From Phlebotomus papatasi (lineage: Eukaryota; Arthropoda; Insecta; Diptera; Psychodidae): a stretch of DNA of 64,000 nucleotides. Under the pieces are notes generated by a model, which made no database searches, had not been told where the DNA came from, and saw only the letters and a list, made by a program, of their open reading frames with translations. Below are positions 47,020 through 56,270 of this stretch, in pieces. A program made the position numbers and the translations under genes. Each line of letters begins with the position of its first letter. Positions within the stretch are counted from its first letter, which is position 1. The stretch covers positions 22,320,001-22,384,000 of the forward strand of contig NC_077222.1 in assembly GCF_024763615.1 (NCBI RefSeq). Reading direction: 5' to 3'.

Positions 47020-47091
47020 TGCCGTGACCAGGAATTGAACCTGGGCTTCCTCGGCCACAACGAGGTGTCATGACCACTAGACGATCACGGC
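47020..47091 (-). tRNA. tRNA-His(GTG), unit 1
   Basis: Consensus body; leader CACCTG. Last transcription unit of the array on the minus strand; its stop is TTTT instead of TTTTT because the left flank replaces the spacer. Confidence 0.93.
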
Positions 47092-47199
47092 CAGGTGCCT
47101 CTTGACCATCTTTGGCGCCAAAATGTTCAGCCACGATCACCTCAACTAGCTTGCAATAAAAGCTTAATTTGTAGTCGAATGGGTTAAAAAGGAAGCTGC

Positions 47200-47271
47200 T
47201 GCCGTGACCAGGAATTGAACCTGGGCTTCCTCGGCCACAACGAGGTGTCATGACCACTAGACGATCACGGC
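47200..47271 (-). tRNA. tRNA-His(GTG), unit 2
   Basis: Consensus body; leader CACCTG. Confidence 0.93.
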
Positions 47272-47379
47272 CAGGTGCCTCTTGACCATCTTTGGCGCGA
47301 AAATGTTCATCTACGATCAGCTAAAATAGCTGGCAATAAAAGCTTAATTTGTCATCGAATGGGTTAAAAAGGAAGCTAT

Positions 47380-47451
47380 TGCCGTGACCAGGAATTGAAC
47401 CTGGGCTTCCTCGGCCACAACGAGGTGTCATGACCACTAGACGATCACGGC
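47380..47451 (-). tRNA. tRNA-His(GTG), unit 3
   Basis: Consensus body; leader CACTTG. Confidence 0.93.
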
Positions 47452-47559
47452 CAAGTGCTTCTTGACCATCTTTGGCGCGAAAATGTTCATCTACGATCAT
47501 CTAAAATAGCTGGTAATAAAAGCTTAATTTGTAGTCGAATGGGTTAAAAAGGAAGCTGT

Positions 47560-47631
47560 TGCCGTGACCAGGAATTGAACCTGGGCTTTCTCAGCCACAA
47601 CGAGGTGTCATGACCACTAGACGATCACGGC
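47560..47631 (-). tRNA. tRNA-His(GTG), unit 4, stem variant
   Basis: C39U (G-U pair) and G43A (C27xA43 mismatch) weaken the anticodon stem; leader CACCTG. Confidence 0.8.
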
Positions 47632-47739
47632 CAGGTGCCTCTTGACCATCTTTGGCGCGAAAATGTTCATCCACGATCAGCTAAAATAGCTGGCAATAAA
47701 AGCTTAATTTGTCATCGAATGGGTTAAAAAGGAAGCTAT

Positions 47740-47811
47740 TGCCGTGACCAGGAATTGAACCTGGGCTTCCTCGGCCACAACGAGGTGTCATGACCACTAG
47801 ACGATCACGGC
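47740..47811 (-). tRNA. tRNA-His(GTG), unit 5
   Basis: Consensus body; leader CACTTG. Its block-B partner is the broken unit 31. Confidence 0.93.
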
Positions 47812-47919
47812 CAAGTGCTTCTTGACCATCTTTGGCGCGAAAATGTTCATCTACGATCATCTAAAATAGCTGGTAATAAAAGCTTAATTTGTAGTCGAAT
47901 GGGTTAAAAAGGAAGCTGT

Positions 47920-47991
47920 TGCCGTGACCAGGAATTGAACCTGGGCTTCCTCGGCCACAACGAGGTGTCATGACCACTAGACGATCACGGC
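47920..47991 (-). tRNA. tRNA-His(GTG), unit 6
   Basis: Consensus body; leader CACCTG. Confidence 0.93.
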
Positions 47992-48099
47992 CAGGTGCCT
48001 CTTGACCATCTTTGGCGCGAAAATGTTCATCTACGATCAGCTAAAATAGCTGGCAATAAAAGCTTAATTTGTCATCGAATGGGTTAAAAAGGAAGCTAT

Positions 48100-48171
48100 T
48101 GCCGTGACCAGGAATTGAACCTGGGCTTCCTCGGCCACAACGAGGTGTCATGACCACTAGACGATCACGGC
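48100..48171 (-). tRNA. tRNA-His(GTG), unit 7
   Basis: Consensus body; leader CACTTG. Confidence 0.93.
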
Positions 48172-48279
48172 CAAGTGCTTCTTGACCATCTTTGGCGCGA
48201 AAATGTTCATCTACGATCATCTAAAATAGCTGGCAATAAAAGCCTAATTTGTAGTCAAATGGGTTAAAAAGGAAGCTGT

Positions 48280-48351
48280 TGCCGTGACCAGGAATTGAAC
48301 CTGGGCTTTCTCAGCCACAACGAGGTGTCATGACCACTAGACGATCACGGC
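48280..48351 (-). tRNA. tRNA-His(GTG), unit 8, stem variant
   Basis: C39U and G43A as in unit 4; leader CACCTG. Confidence 0.8.
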
Positions 48352-48459
48352 CAGGTGCCTCTTGACCATCTTTGGCGCGAAAATGTTCATCCACGATCAG
48401 CTAAAATAGCTGGCAATAAAAGCTTAATTTGTCATCGAATGGGTTAAAAAGGAAGCTAT

Positions 48460-48531
48460 TGCCGTGACCAGGAATTGAACCTGGGCTTCCTCGGCCACAA
48501 CGAGGTGTCATGACCACTAGACGATCACGGC
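48460..48531 (-). tRNA. tRNA-His(GTG), unit 9
   Basis: Consensus body; leader CACTTG. Confidence 0.93.
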
Positions 48532-48639
48532 CAAGTGCTTCTTGACCATCTTTGGCGCGAAAATGTTCATCTACGATCATCTAAAATAGCTGGTAATAAA
48601 AGCTTAATTTGTAGTCGAATGGGTTAAAAAGGAAGCTGT

Positions 48640-48711
48640 TGCCGTGACCAGGAATTGAACCTGGGCTTCCTCGGCCACAACGAGGTGTCATGACCACTAG
48701 ACGATCACGGC
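48640..48711 (-). tRNA. tRNA-His(GTG), unit 10
   Basis: Consensus body; leader CACTTG. Confidence 0.93.
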
Positions 48712-48819
48712 CAAGTGCTTCTTGACCATCTTTGGCGCGAAAATGTTCATCTACGATCAGCTAAAATAGCTGGTAATAAAAGCTTAATTTGTAGTCGAAT
48801 GGGTTAAAAAGGAAGCTGT

Positions 48820-48891
48820 TGCCGTGACCAGGAATTGAACCTGGGCTTCCTCGGCCACAACGAGGTGTCATGACCACTAGACGATCACGGC
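48820..48891 (-). tRNA. tRNA-His(GTG), unit 11
   Basis: Consensus body; leader CACCTG. The adjoining spacer differs from unit 37's by one base. Confidence 0.93.
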
Positions 48892-48999
48892 CAGGTGCCT
48901 CTTGACCATCTTTGGCGCGAAAATGTTCATCCACGATCAGCTAAAGTAACTGGCAATAAAAGCCTAATTTGTAGTCAAATGGGTTAAAAAGGAAGCTGT

Positions 49000-49071
49000 T
49001 GCCGTGACCAGGAATTGAACCTGGGCTTCCTCGGCCACAACGAGGTGTCATGACCACTAGACGATCACGGC
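49000..49071 (-). tRNA. tRNA-His(GTG), unit 12
   Basis: Consensus body; leader CACCTG. Confidence 0.93.
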
Positions 49072-49179
49072 CAGGTGCCTCTTGACCATCTTTGGCGCGA
49101 AAATGTTCATCTACGATCAGCTAAAATAGCTGGCAAAAAAAGCTTAATTTGTAGTCGAATGGGTTAAAAAGGAAGCTGT

Positions 49180-49251
49180 TGCCGTGACCAGGAATTGAAC
49201 CTGGGCTTCCTCGGCCACAACGAGGTGTCATGACCACTAGACGATCACGGC
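49180..49251 (-). tRNA. tRNA-His(GTG), unit 13
   Basis: Consensus body; leader CACTTG. Confidence 0.93.
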
Positions 49252-49359
49252 CAAGTGCTTCTTGACCATCTTTGGCGCGAAAATGTTCATCTACGATCAG
49301 CTAAAATAGCTGGTAATAAAAGCTTAATTTGTAGTCGAATGGGTTAAAAAGGAAGCTGT

Positions 49360-49431
49360 TGCCGTGACCAGGAATTGAACCTGGGCTTCCTCGTCCACAA
49401 CGAGGTGCCATGACCACTAGACGATCACGGC
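49360..49431 (-). tRNA. tRNA-His(GTG), unit 14, A38 and D-arm variant
   Basis: A38, plus a unique D-stem change (GAC to GGC, giving a U-G pair); leader CACTTG. Confidence 0.85.
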
Positions 49432-49539
49432 CAAGTGCTTCTTGACCATCTTTGGCGCGAAAATGTTCATCTACGATCAGCTAAAATAGCTGGTAATAAA
49501 AGCTTAATTTGTAGTCGAATGGGTTAAAAAGGAAGCTGT

Positions 49540-49611
49540 TGCCGTGACCAGGAATTGAACCTGGGCTTCCTCGGCCACAACGAGGTGTCATGACCACTAG
49601 ACGATCACGGC
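49540..49611 (-). tRNA. tRNA-His(GTG), unit 15
   Basis: Consensus body; leader CAGCTG. Confidence 0.93.
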
Positions 49612-49719
49612 CAGCTGCCTCTTGACCATCTTTGGCGCCAAAATGTTCATCCACGATCACCTCAACTAACTGGCAATAAAAGCTTAATTTGTAGTCGAAT
49701 GGGTTAAAAAGGAAGCTGT

Positions 49720-49791
49720 TGCCGTGACCAGGAATTGAACCTGGGCTTCCTCGTCCACAACGAGGTGTCATGACCACTAGACGATCACGGC
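49720..49791 (-). tRNA. tRNA-His(GTG), unit 16, A38
   Basis: A38; leader CACTTG. First of seven consecutive identical units. Confidence 0.92.
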
Positions 49792-49899
49792 CAAGTGCTT
49801 CTTGACCATCTTTGGCGCGAAAATGTTCATCTACGATCAGCTAAAATAGCTGGTAATAAAAGCTTAATTTGTAGTCGAATGGGTTAAAAAGGAAGCTGT

Positions 49900-49971
49900 T
49901 GCCGTGACCAGGAATTGAACCTGGGCTTCCTCGTCCACAACGAGGTGTCATGACCACTAGACGATCACGGC
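49900..49971 (-). tRNA. tRNA-His(GTG), unit 17, A38
   Basis: A38; leader CACTTG. Confidence 0.92.
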
Positions 49972-50079
49972 CAAGTGCTTCTTGACCATCTTTGGCGCGA
50001 AAATGTTCATCTACGATCAGCTAAAATAGCTGGTAATAAAAGCTTAATTTGTAGTCGAATGGGTTAAAAAGGAAGCTGT

Positions 50080-50151
50080 TGCCGTGACCAGGAATTGAAC
50101 CTGGGCTTCCTCGTCCACAACGAGGTGTCATGACCACTAGACGATCACGGC
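50080..50151 (-). tRNA. tRNA-His(GTG), unit 18, A38
   Basis: A38; leader CACTTG. Confidence 0.92.
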
Positions 50152-50259
50152 CAAGTGCTTCTTGACCATCTTTGGCGCGAAAATGTTCATCTACGATCAG
50201 CTAAAATAGCTGGTAATAAAAGCTTAATTTGTAGTCGAATGGGTTAAAAAGGAAGCTGT

Positions 50260-50331
50260 TGCCGTGACCAGGAATTGAACCTGGGCTTCCTCGTCCACAA
50301 CGAGGTGTCATGACCACTAGACGATCACGGC
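50260..50331 (-). tRNA. tRNA-His(GTG), unit 19, A38
   Basis: A38; leader CACTTG. Confidence 0.92.
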
Positions 50332-50439
50332 CAAGTGCTTCTTGACCATCTTTGGCGCGAAAATGTTCATCTACGATCAGCTAAAATAGCTGGTAATAAA
50401 AGCTTAATTTGTAGTCGAATGGGTTAAAAAGGAAGCTGT

Positions 50440-50511
50440 TGCCGTGACCAGGAATTGAACCTGGGCTTCCTCGTCCACAACGAGGTGTCATGACCACTAG
50501 ACGATCACGGC
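50440..50511 (-). tRNA. tRNA-His(GTG), unit 20, A38
   Basis: A38; leader CACTTG. Confidence 0.92.
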
Positions 50512-50619
50512 CAAGTGCTTCTTGACCATCTTTGGCGCGAAAATGTTCATCTACGATCAGCTAAAATAGCTGGTAATAAAAGCTTAATTTGTAGTCGAAT
50601 GGGTTAAAAAGGAAGCTGT

Positions 50620-50691
50620 TGCCGTGACCAGGAATTGAACCTGGGCTTCCTCGTCCACAACGAGGTGTCATGACCACTAGACGATCACGGC
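50620..50691 (-). tRNA. tRNA-His(GTG), unit 21, A38
   Basis: A38; leader CACTTG. Confidence 0.92.
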
Positions 50692-50799
50692 CAAGTGCTT
50701 CTTGACCATCTTTGGCGCGAAAATGTTCATCTACGATCAGCTAAAATAGCTGGTAATAAAAGCTTAATTTGTAGTCGAATGGGTTAAAAAGGAAGCTGT

Positions 50800-50871
50800 T
50801 GCCGTGACCAGGAATTGAACCTGGGCTTCCTCGTCCACAACGAGGTGTCATGACCACTAGACGATCACGGC
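50800..50871 (-). tRNA. tRNA-His(GTG), unit 22, A38
   Basis: A38; leader CACTTG. Last of the identical run. Confidence 0.92.
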
Positions 50872-50979
50872 CAAGTGCTTCTTGACCATCTTTGGCGCGA
50901 AAATGTTCATCTACGATCAGCTAAAATAGCTGGTAATAAAAGCTTAATTTGTAGTCGAATGGGTTAAAAAGGAAGCTGT

Positions 50980-51051
50980 TGCCGTGACCAGGAATTGAAC
51001 CTGGGCTTCCTCGGCCACAACGAGGTGTCATGACCACTAGACGATCACGGC
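50980..51051 (-). tRNA. tRNA-His(GTG), unit 23
   Basis: Consensus body; leader CAGCTG. Confidence 0.93.
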
Positions 51052-51159
51052 CAGCTGCCTCTTGACCATCTTTGGCGCCAAAATGTTCATCCACGATCAC
51101 CTCAACTAACTGGCAATAAAAGCTTAATTTGTAGTCGAATGGGTTAAAAAGGAAGCTGT

Positions 51160-51231
51160 TGCCGTGACCAGGAATTGAACCTGGGCTTCCTCGTCCACAA
51201 CGAGGTGTCATGACCACTAGACGATCACGGC
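51160..51231 (-). tRNA. tRNA-His(GTG), unit 24, A38
   Basis: A38; leader CACTTG. Confidence 0.92.
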
Positions 51232-51339
51232 CAAGTGCTTCTTGACCATCTTTGGCGCGAAAATGTTCATCTACGATCAGCTAAAATAGCTGGTAATAAA
51301 AGCTTAATTTGTAGTCGAATGGGTTAAAAAGGAAGCTGT

Positions 51340-51411
51340 TGCCGTGACCAGGAATTGAACCTGGGCTTCCTCGGCCACAACGAGGTGTCATGACCACTAG
51401 ACGATCACGGC
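51340..51411 (-). tRNA. tRNA-His(GTG), unit 25
   Basis: Consensus body; leader CAGCTG. Confidence 0.93.
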
Positions 51412-51519
51412 CAGCTGCCTCTTGACCATCTTTGGCGCCAAAATGTTCATCCACGATCACCTCAACTAACTGGCAATAAAAGCTTAATTTGTCATCGAAT
51501 GGGTTAAAAAGGAAGCTAT

Positions 51520-51591
51520 TGCCGTGACCAGGAATTGAACCTGGGCTTCCTCGGCCACAACGAGGTGTCATGACCACTAGACGATCACGGC
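51520..51591 (-). tRNA. tRNA-His(GTG), unit 26
   Basis: Consensus body; leader CACCTG. The spacer has the rare CATACTTGG variant, shared with units 52 and 59. Confidence 0.93.
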
Positions 51592-51699
51592 CAGGTGCCT
51601 CTTGACCATACTTGGCGCCAAAATGTTCAGCCACGATCAGCTAAAATAGCTGGCAATAAAAGCTTAATTTGTCATCGAATGGGTTAAAAAGGAAGCTAT

Positions 51700-51771
51700 T
51701 GCCGTGACCAGGAATTGAACCTGGGCTTCCTCGGCCACAACGAGGTGTCATGACCACTAGACGATCACGGC
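51700..51771 (-). tRNA. tRNA-His(GTG), unit 27
   Basis: Consensus body; leader CACCTG. First unit of block B. Confidence 0.93.
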
Positions 51772-51879
51772 CAGGTGCCTCTTGACCATCTTTGGCGCCA
51801 AAATGTTCAGCCACGATCACCTCAACTAGCTTGCAATAAAAGCTTAATTTGTAGTCGAATGGGTTAAAAAGGAAGCTGC

Positions 51880-51951
51880 TGCCGTGACCAGGAATTGAAC
51901 CTGGGCTTCCTCGGCCACAACGAGGTGTCATGACCACTAGACGATCACGGC
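51880..51951 (-). tRNA. tRNA-His(GTG), unit 28
   Basis: Consensus body; leader CACCTG. Confidence 0.93.
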
Positions 51952-52059
51952 CAGGTGCCTCTTGACCATCTTTGGCGCGAAAATGTTCATCTACGATCAG
52001 CTAAAATAGCTGGCAATAAAAGCTTAATTTGTCATCGAATGGGTTAAAAAGGAAGCTAT

Positions 52060-52131
52060 TGCCGTGACCAGGAATTGAACCTGGGCTTCCTCGGCCACAA
52101 CGAGGTGTCATGACCACTAGACGATCACGGC
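52060..52131 (-). tRNA. tRNA-His(GTG), unit 29
   Basis: Consensus body; leader CACTTG. Confidence 0.93.
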
Positions 52132-52239
52132 CAAGTGCTTCTTGACCATCTTTGGCGCGAAAATGTTCATCTACGATCATCTAAAATAGCTGGTAATAAA
52201 AGCTTAATTTGTAGTCGAATGGGTTAAAAAGGAAGCTGT

Positions 52240-52311
52240 TGCCGTGACCAGGAATTGAACCTGGGCTTTCTCAGCCACAACGAGGTGTCATGACCACTAG
52301 ACGATCACGGC
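52240..52311 (-). tRNA. tRNA-His(GTG), unit 30, stem variant
   Basis: C39U and G43A, as in partner unit 4; leader CACCTG. Confidence 0.8.
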
Positions 52312-52419
52312 CAGGTGCCTCTTGACCATCTTTGGCGCGAAAATGTTCATCCACGATCAGCTAAAATAGCTGGCAATAAAAGCTTAATTTGTCATCGAAT
52401 GGGTTAAAAAGGAAGCTAT

Positions 52420-52490
52420 TGCCGTGACCAGGAATTGAACCTGGGCTTCCTCGCCACAACGAGGTGTCATGACCACTAGACGATCACGGC
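52420..52490 (-). pseudogene. tRNA-His(GTG), unit 31, broken loop
   Basis: One G/C pair is missing at about 52453-52454 (TCGCCAC instead of TCGGCCAC), leaving a 6-nt anticodon loop. Probably not a working tRNA. This is the only indel seen in the array and shifts all later units by one base. Confidence 0.85.
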
Positions 52491-52598
52491 CAAGTGCTTC
52501 TTGACCATCTTTGGCGCGAAAATGTTCATCTACGATCATCTAAAATAGCTGGTAATAAAAGCTTAATTTGTAGTCGAATGGGTTAAAAAGGAAGCTGT

Positions 52599-52670
52599 TG
52601 CCGTGACCAGGAATTGAACCTGGGCTTCCTCGGCCACAACGAGGTGTCATGACCACTAGACGATCACGGC
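52599..52670 (-). tRNA. tRNA-His(GTG), unit 32
   Basis: Consensus body; leader CACCTG. Confidence 0.93.
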
Positions 52671-52778
52671 CAGGTGCCTCTTGACCATCTTTGGCGCGAA
52701 AATGTTCATCTACGATCAGCTAAAATAGCTGGCAATAAAAGCTTAATTTGTCATCGAATGGGTTAAAAAGGAAGCTAT

Positions 52779-52850
52779 TGCCGTGACCAGGAATTGAACC
52801 TGGGCTTCCTCGGCCACAACGAGGTGTCATGACCACTAGACGATCACGGC
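52779..52850 (-). tRNA. tRNA-His(GTG), unit 33
   Basis: Consensus body; leader CACTTG. Confidence 0.93.
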
Positions 52851-52958
52851 CAAGTGCTTCTTGACCATCTTTGGCGCGAAAATGTTCATCTACGATCATC
52901 TAAAATAGCTGGCAATAAAAGCCTAATTTGTAGTCAAATGGGTTAAAAAGGAAGCTGT

Positions 52959-53030
52959 TGCCGTGACCAGGAATTGAACCTGGGCTTTCTCAGCCACAAC
53001 GAGGTGTCATGACCACTAGACGATCACGGC
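52959..53030 (-). tRNA. tRNA-His(GTG), unit 34, stem variant
   Basis: C39U and G43A, as in partner unit 8; leader CACCTG. Confidence 0.8.
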
Positions 53031-53138
53031 CAGGTGCCTCTTGACCATCTTTGGCGCGAAAATGTTCATCCACGATCAGCTAAAATAGCTGGCAATAAAA
53101 GCTTAATTTGTCATCGAATGGGTTAAAAAGGAAGCTAT

Positions 53139-53210
53139 TGCCGTGACCAGGAATTGAACCTGGGCTTCCTCGGCCACAACGAGGTGTCATGACCACTAGA
53201 CGATCACGGC
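53139..53210 (-). tRNA. tRNA-His(GTG), unit 35
   Basis: Consensus body; leader CACTTG. Confidence 0.93.
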
Positions 53211-53318
53211 CAAGTGCTTCTTGACCATCTTTGGCGCGAAAATGTTCATCTACGATCATCTAAAATAGCTGGTAATAAAAGCTTAATTTGTAGTCGAATG
53301 GGTTAAAAAGGAAGCTGT

Positions 53319-53390
53319 TGCCGTGACCAGGAATTGAACCTGGGCTTCCTCGGCCACAACGAGGTGTCATGACCACTAGACGATCACGGC
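53319..53390 (-). tRNA. tRNA-His(GTG), unit 36
   Basis: Consensus body; leader CACTTG. Confidence 0.93.
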
Positions 53391-53498
53391 CAAGTGCTTC
53401 TTGACCATCTTTGGCGCGAAAATGTTCATCTACGATCAGCTAAAATAGCTGGTAATAAAAGCTTAATTTGTAGTCGAATGGGTTAAAAAGGAAGCTGT

Positions 53499-53570
53499 TG
53501 CCGTGACCAGGAATTGAACCTGGGCTTCCTCGGCCACAACGAGGTGTCATGACCACTAGACGATCACGGC
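53499..53570 (-). tRNA. tRNA-His(GTG), unit 37
   Basis: Consensus body; leader CACCTG. Spacer reads GGCGATAAAA where unit 11 has GGCAATAAAA. Confidence 0.93.
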
Positions 53571-53678
53571 CAGGTGCCTCTTGACCATCTTTGGCGCGAA
53601 AATGTTCATCCACGATCAGCTAAAGTAACTGGCGATAAAAGCCTAATTTGTAGTCAAATGGGTTAAAAAGGAAGCTGT

Positions 53679-53750
53679 TGCCGTGACCAGGAATTGAACC
53701 TGGGCTTCCTCGGCCACAACGAGGTGTCATGACCACTAGACGATCACGGC
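53679..53750 (-). tRNA. tRNA-His(GTG), unit 38
   Basis: Consensus body; leader CACCTG. Confidence 0.93.
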
Positions 53751-53858
53751 CAGGTGCCTCTTGACCATCTTTGGCGCGAAAATGTTCATCTACGATCAGC
53801 TAAAATAGCTGGCAAAAAAAGCTTAATTTGTAGTCGAATGGGTTAAAAAGGAAGCTGT

Positions 53859-53930
53859 TGCCGTGACCAGGAATTGAACCTGGGCTTCCTCGGCCACAAC
53901 GAGGTGTCATGACCACTAGACGATCACGGC
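53859..53930 (-). tRNA. tRNA-His(GTG), unit 39
   Basis: Consensus body; leader CACTTG. Confidence 0.93.
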
Positions 53931-54038
53931 CAAGTGCTTCTTGACCATCTTTGGCGCGAAAATGTTCATCTACGATCAGCTAAAATAGCTGGTAATAAAA
54001 GCTTAATTTGTAGTCGAATGGGTTAAAAAGGAAGCTGT

Positions 54039-54110
54039 TGCCGTGACCAGGAATTGAACCTGGGCTTCCTCGTCCACAACGAGGTGTCATGACCACTAGA
54101 CGATCACGGC
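54039..54110 (-). tRNA. tRNA-His(GTG), unit 40, A38
   Basis: A38; leader CACTTG. Lacks the D-arm change of its partner, unit 14. Confidence 0.92.
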
Positions 54111-54218
54111 CAAGTGCTTCTTGACCATCTTTGGCGCGAAAATGTTCATCTACGATCAGCTAAAATAGCTGGTAATAAAAGCTTAATTTGTAGTCGAATG
54201 GGTTAAAAAGGAAGCTGT

Positions 54219-54290
54219 TGCCGTGACCAGGAATTGAACCTGGGCTTCCTCGGCCACAACGAGGTGTCATGACCACTAGACGATCACGGC
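54219..54290 (-). tRNA. tRNA-His(GTG), unit 41
   Basis: Consensus body; leader CAGCTG. Confidence 0.93.
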
Positions 54291-54398
54291 CAGCTGCCTC
54301 TTGACCATCTTTGGCGCCAAAATGTTCATCCACGATCACCTCAACTAACTGGCAATAAAAGCTTAATTTGTAGTCGAATGGGTTAAAAAGGAAGCTGT

Positions 54399-54470
54399 TG
54401 CCGTGACCAGGAATTGAACCTGGGCTTCCTCGTCCACAACGAGGTGTCATGACCACTAGACGATCACGGC
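54399..54470 (-). tRNA. tRNA-His(GTG), unit 42, A38
   Basis: A38; leader CACTTG. First of seven identical units in block B. Confidence 0.92.
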
Positions 54471-54578
54471 CAAGTGCTTCTTGACCATCTTTGGCGCGAA
54501 AATGTTCATCTACGATCAGCTAAAATAGCTGGTAATAAAAGCTTAATTTGTAGTCGAATGGGTTAAAAAGGAAGCTGT

Positions 54579-54650
54579 TGCCGTGACCAGGAATTGAACC
54601 TGGGCTTCCTCGTCCACAACGAGGTGTCATGACCACTAGACGATCACGGC
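54579..54650 (-). tRNA. tRNA-His(GTG), unit 43, A38
   Basis: A38; leader CACTTG. Confidence 0.92.
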
Positions 54651-54758
54651 CAAGTGCTTCTTGACCATCTTTGGCGCGAAAATGTTCATCTACGATCAGC
54701 TAAAATAGCTGGTAATAAAAGCTTAATTTGTAGTCGAATGGGTTAAAAAGGAAGCTGT

Positions 54759-54830
54759 TGCCGTGACCAGGAATTGAACCTGGGCTTCCTCGTCCACAAC
54801 GAGGTGTCATGACCACTAGACGATCACGGC
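54759..54830 (-). tRNA. tRNA-His(GTG), unit 44, A38
   Basis: A38; leader CACTTG. Confidence 0.92.
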
Positions 54831-54938
54831 CAAGTGCTTCTTGACCATCTTTGGCGCGAAAATGTTCATCTACGATCAGCTAAAATAGCTGGTAATAAAA
54901 GCTTAATTTGTAGTCGAATGGGTTAAAAAGGAAGCTGT

Positions 54939-55010
54939 TGCCGTGACCAGGAATTGAACCTGGGCTTCCTCGTCCACAACGAGGTGTCATGACCACTAGA
55001 CGATCACGGC
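54939..55010 (-). tRNA. tRNA-His(GTG), unit 45, A38
   Basis: A38; leader CACTTG. Confidence 0.92.
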
Positions 55011-55118
55011 CAAGTGCTTCTTGACCATCTTTGGCGCGAAAATGTTCATCTACGATCAGCTAAAATAGCTGGTAATAAAAGCTTAATTTGTAGTCGAATG
55101 GGTTAAAAAGGAAGCTGT

Positions 55119-55190
55119 TGCCGTGACCAGGAATTGAACCTGGGCTTCCTCGTCCACAACGAGGTGTCATGACCACTAGACGATCACGGC
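55119..55190 (-). tRNA. tRNA-His(GTG), unit 46, A38
   Basis: A38; leader CACTTG. Confidence 0.92.
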
Positions 55191-55298
55191 CAAGTGCTTC
55201 TTGACCATCTTTGGCGCGAAAATGTTCATCTACGATCAGCTAAAATAGCTGGTAATAAAAGCTTAATTTGTAGTCGAATGGGTTAAAAAGGAAGCTGT

Positions 55299-55370
55299 TG
55301 CCGTGACCAGGAATTGAACCTGGGCTTCCTCGTCCACAACGAGGTGTCATGACCACTAGACGATCACGGC
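55299..55370 (-). tRNA. tRNA-His(GTG), unit 47, A38
   Basis: A38; leader CACTTG. Confidence 0.92.
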
Positions 55371-55478
55371 CAAGTGCTTCTTGACCATCTTTGGCGCGAA
55401 AATGTTCATCTACGATCAGCTAAAATAGCTGGTAATAAAAGCTTAATTTGTAGTCGAATGGGTTAAAAAGGAAGCTGT

Positions 55479-55550
55479 TGCCGTGACCAGGAATTGAACC
55501 TGGGCTTCCTCGTCCACAACGAGGTGTCATGACCACTAGACGATCACGGC
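55479..55550 (-). tRNA. tRNA-His(GTG), unit 48, A38
   Basis: A38; leader CACTTG. Last of the identical run; partner of unit 55. Confidence 0.92.
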
Positions 55551-55658
55551 CAAGTGCTTCTTGACCATCTTTGGCGCGAAAATGTTCATCTACGATCAGC
55601 TAAAATAGCTGGTAATAAAAGCTTAATTTGTAGTCGAATGGGTTAAAAAGGAAGCTGT

Positions 55659-55730
55659 TGCCGTGACCAGGAATTGAACCTGGGCTTCCTCGGCCACAAC
55701 GAGGTGTCATGACCACTAGACGATCACGGC
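55659..55730 (-). tRNA. tRNA-His(GTG), unit 49
   Basis: Consensus body; leader CAGCTG. Confidence 0.93.
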
Positions 55731-55838
55731 CAGCTGCCTCTTGACCATCTTTGGCGCCAAAATGTTCATCCACGATCACCTCAACTAACTGGCAATAAAA
55801 GCTTAATTTGTAGTCGAATGGGTTAAAAAGGAAGCTGT

Positions 55839-55910
55839 TGCCGTGACCAGGAATTGAACCTGGGCTTCCTCGTCCACAACGAGGTGTCATGACCACTAGA
55901 CGATCACGGC
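55839..55910 (-). tRNA. tRNA-His(GTG), unit 50, A38
   Basis: A38; leader CACTTG. Confidence 0.92.
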
Positions 55911-56018
55911 CAAGTGCTTCTTGACCATCTTTGGCGCGAAAATGTTCATCTACGATCAGCTAAAATAGCTGGTAATAAAAGCTTAATTTGTAGTCGAATG
56001 GGTTAAAAAGGAAGCTGT

Positions 56019-56090
56019 TGCCGTGACCAGGAATTGAACCTGGGCTTCCTCGGCCACAACGAGGTGTCATGACCACTAGACGATCACGGC
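56019..56090 (-). tRNA. tRNA-His(GTG), unit 51
   Basis: Consensus body; leader CAGCTG. Confidence 0.93.
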
Positions 56091-56198
56091 CAGCTGCCTC
56101 TTGACCATCTTTGGCGCCAAAATGTTCATCCACGATCACCTCAACTAACTGGCAATAAAAGCTTAATTTGTCATCGAATGGGTTAAAAAGGAAGCTAT

Positions 56199-56270
56199 TG
56201 CCGTGACCAGGAATTGAACCTGGGCTTCCTCGGCCACAACGAGGTGTCATGACCACTAGACGATCACGGC
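56199..56270 (-). tRNA. tRNA-His(GTG), unit 52
   Basis: Consensus body; leader CACCTG. Last unit of block B. Confidence 0.93.

Larger units (their letters stand above)
47020..51699 (-). repeat. Higher-order block A: units 1-26 (4,680 bp)
   Basis: The order of unit variants in 1-26 is the same as in 27-52. Comparing them by eye I find three differences: the single-base deletion in unit 31, one spacer base between units 11 and 37, and one D-arm base between units 14 and 40. Confidence 0.9.
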
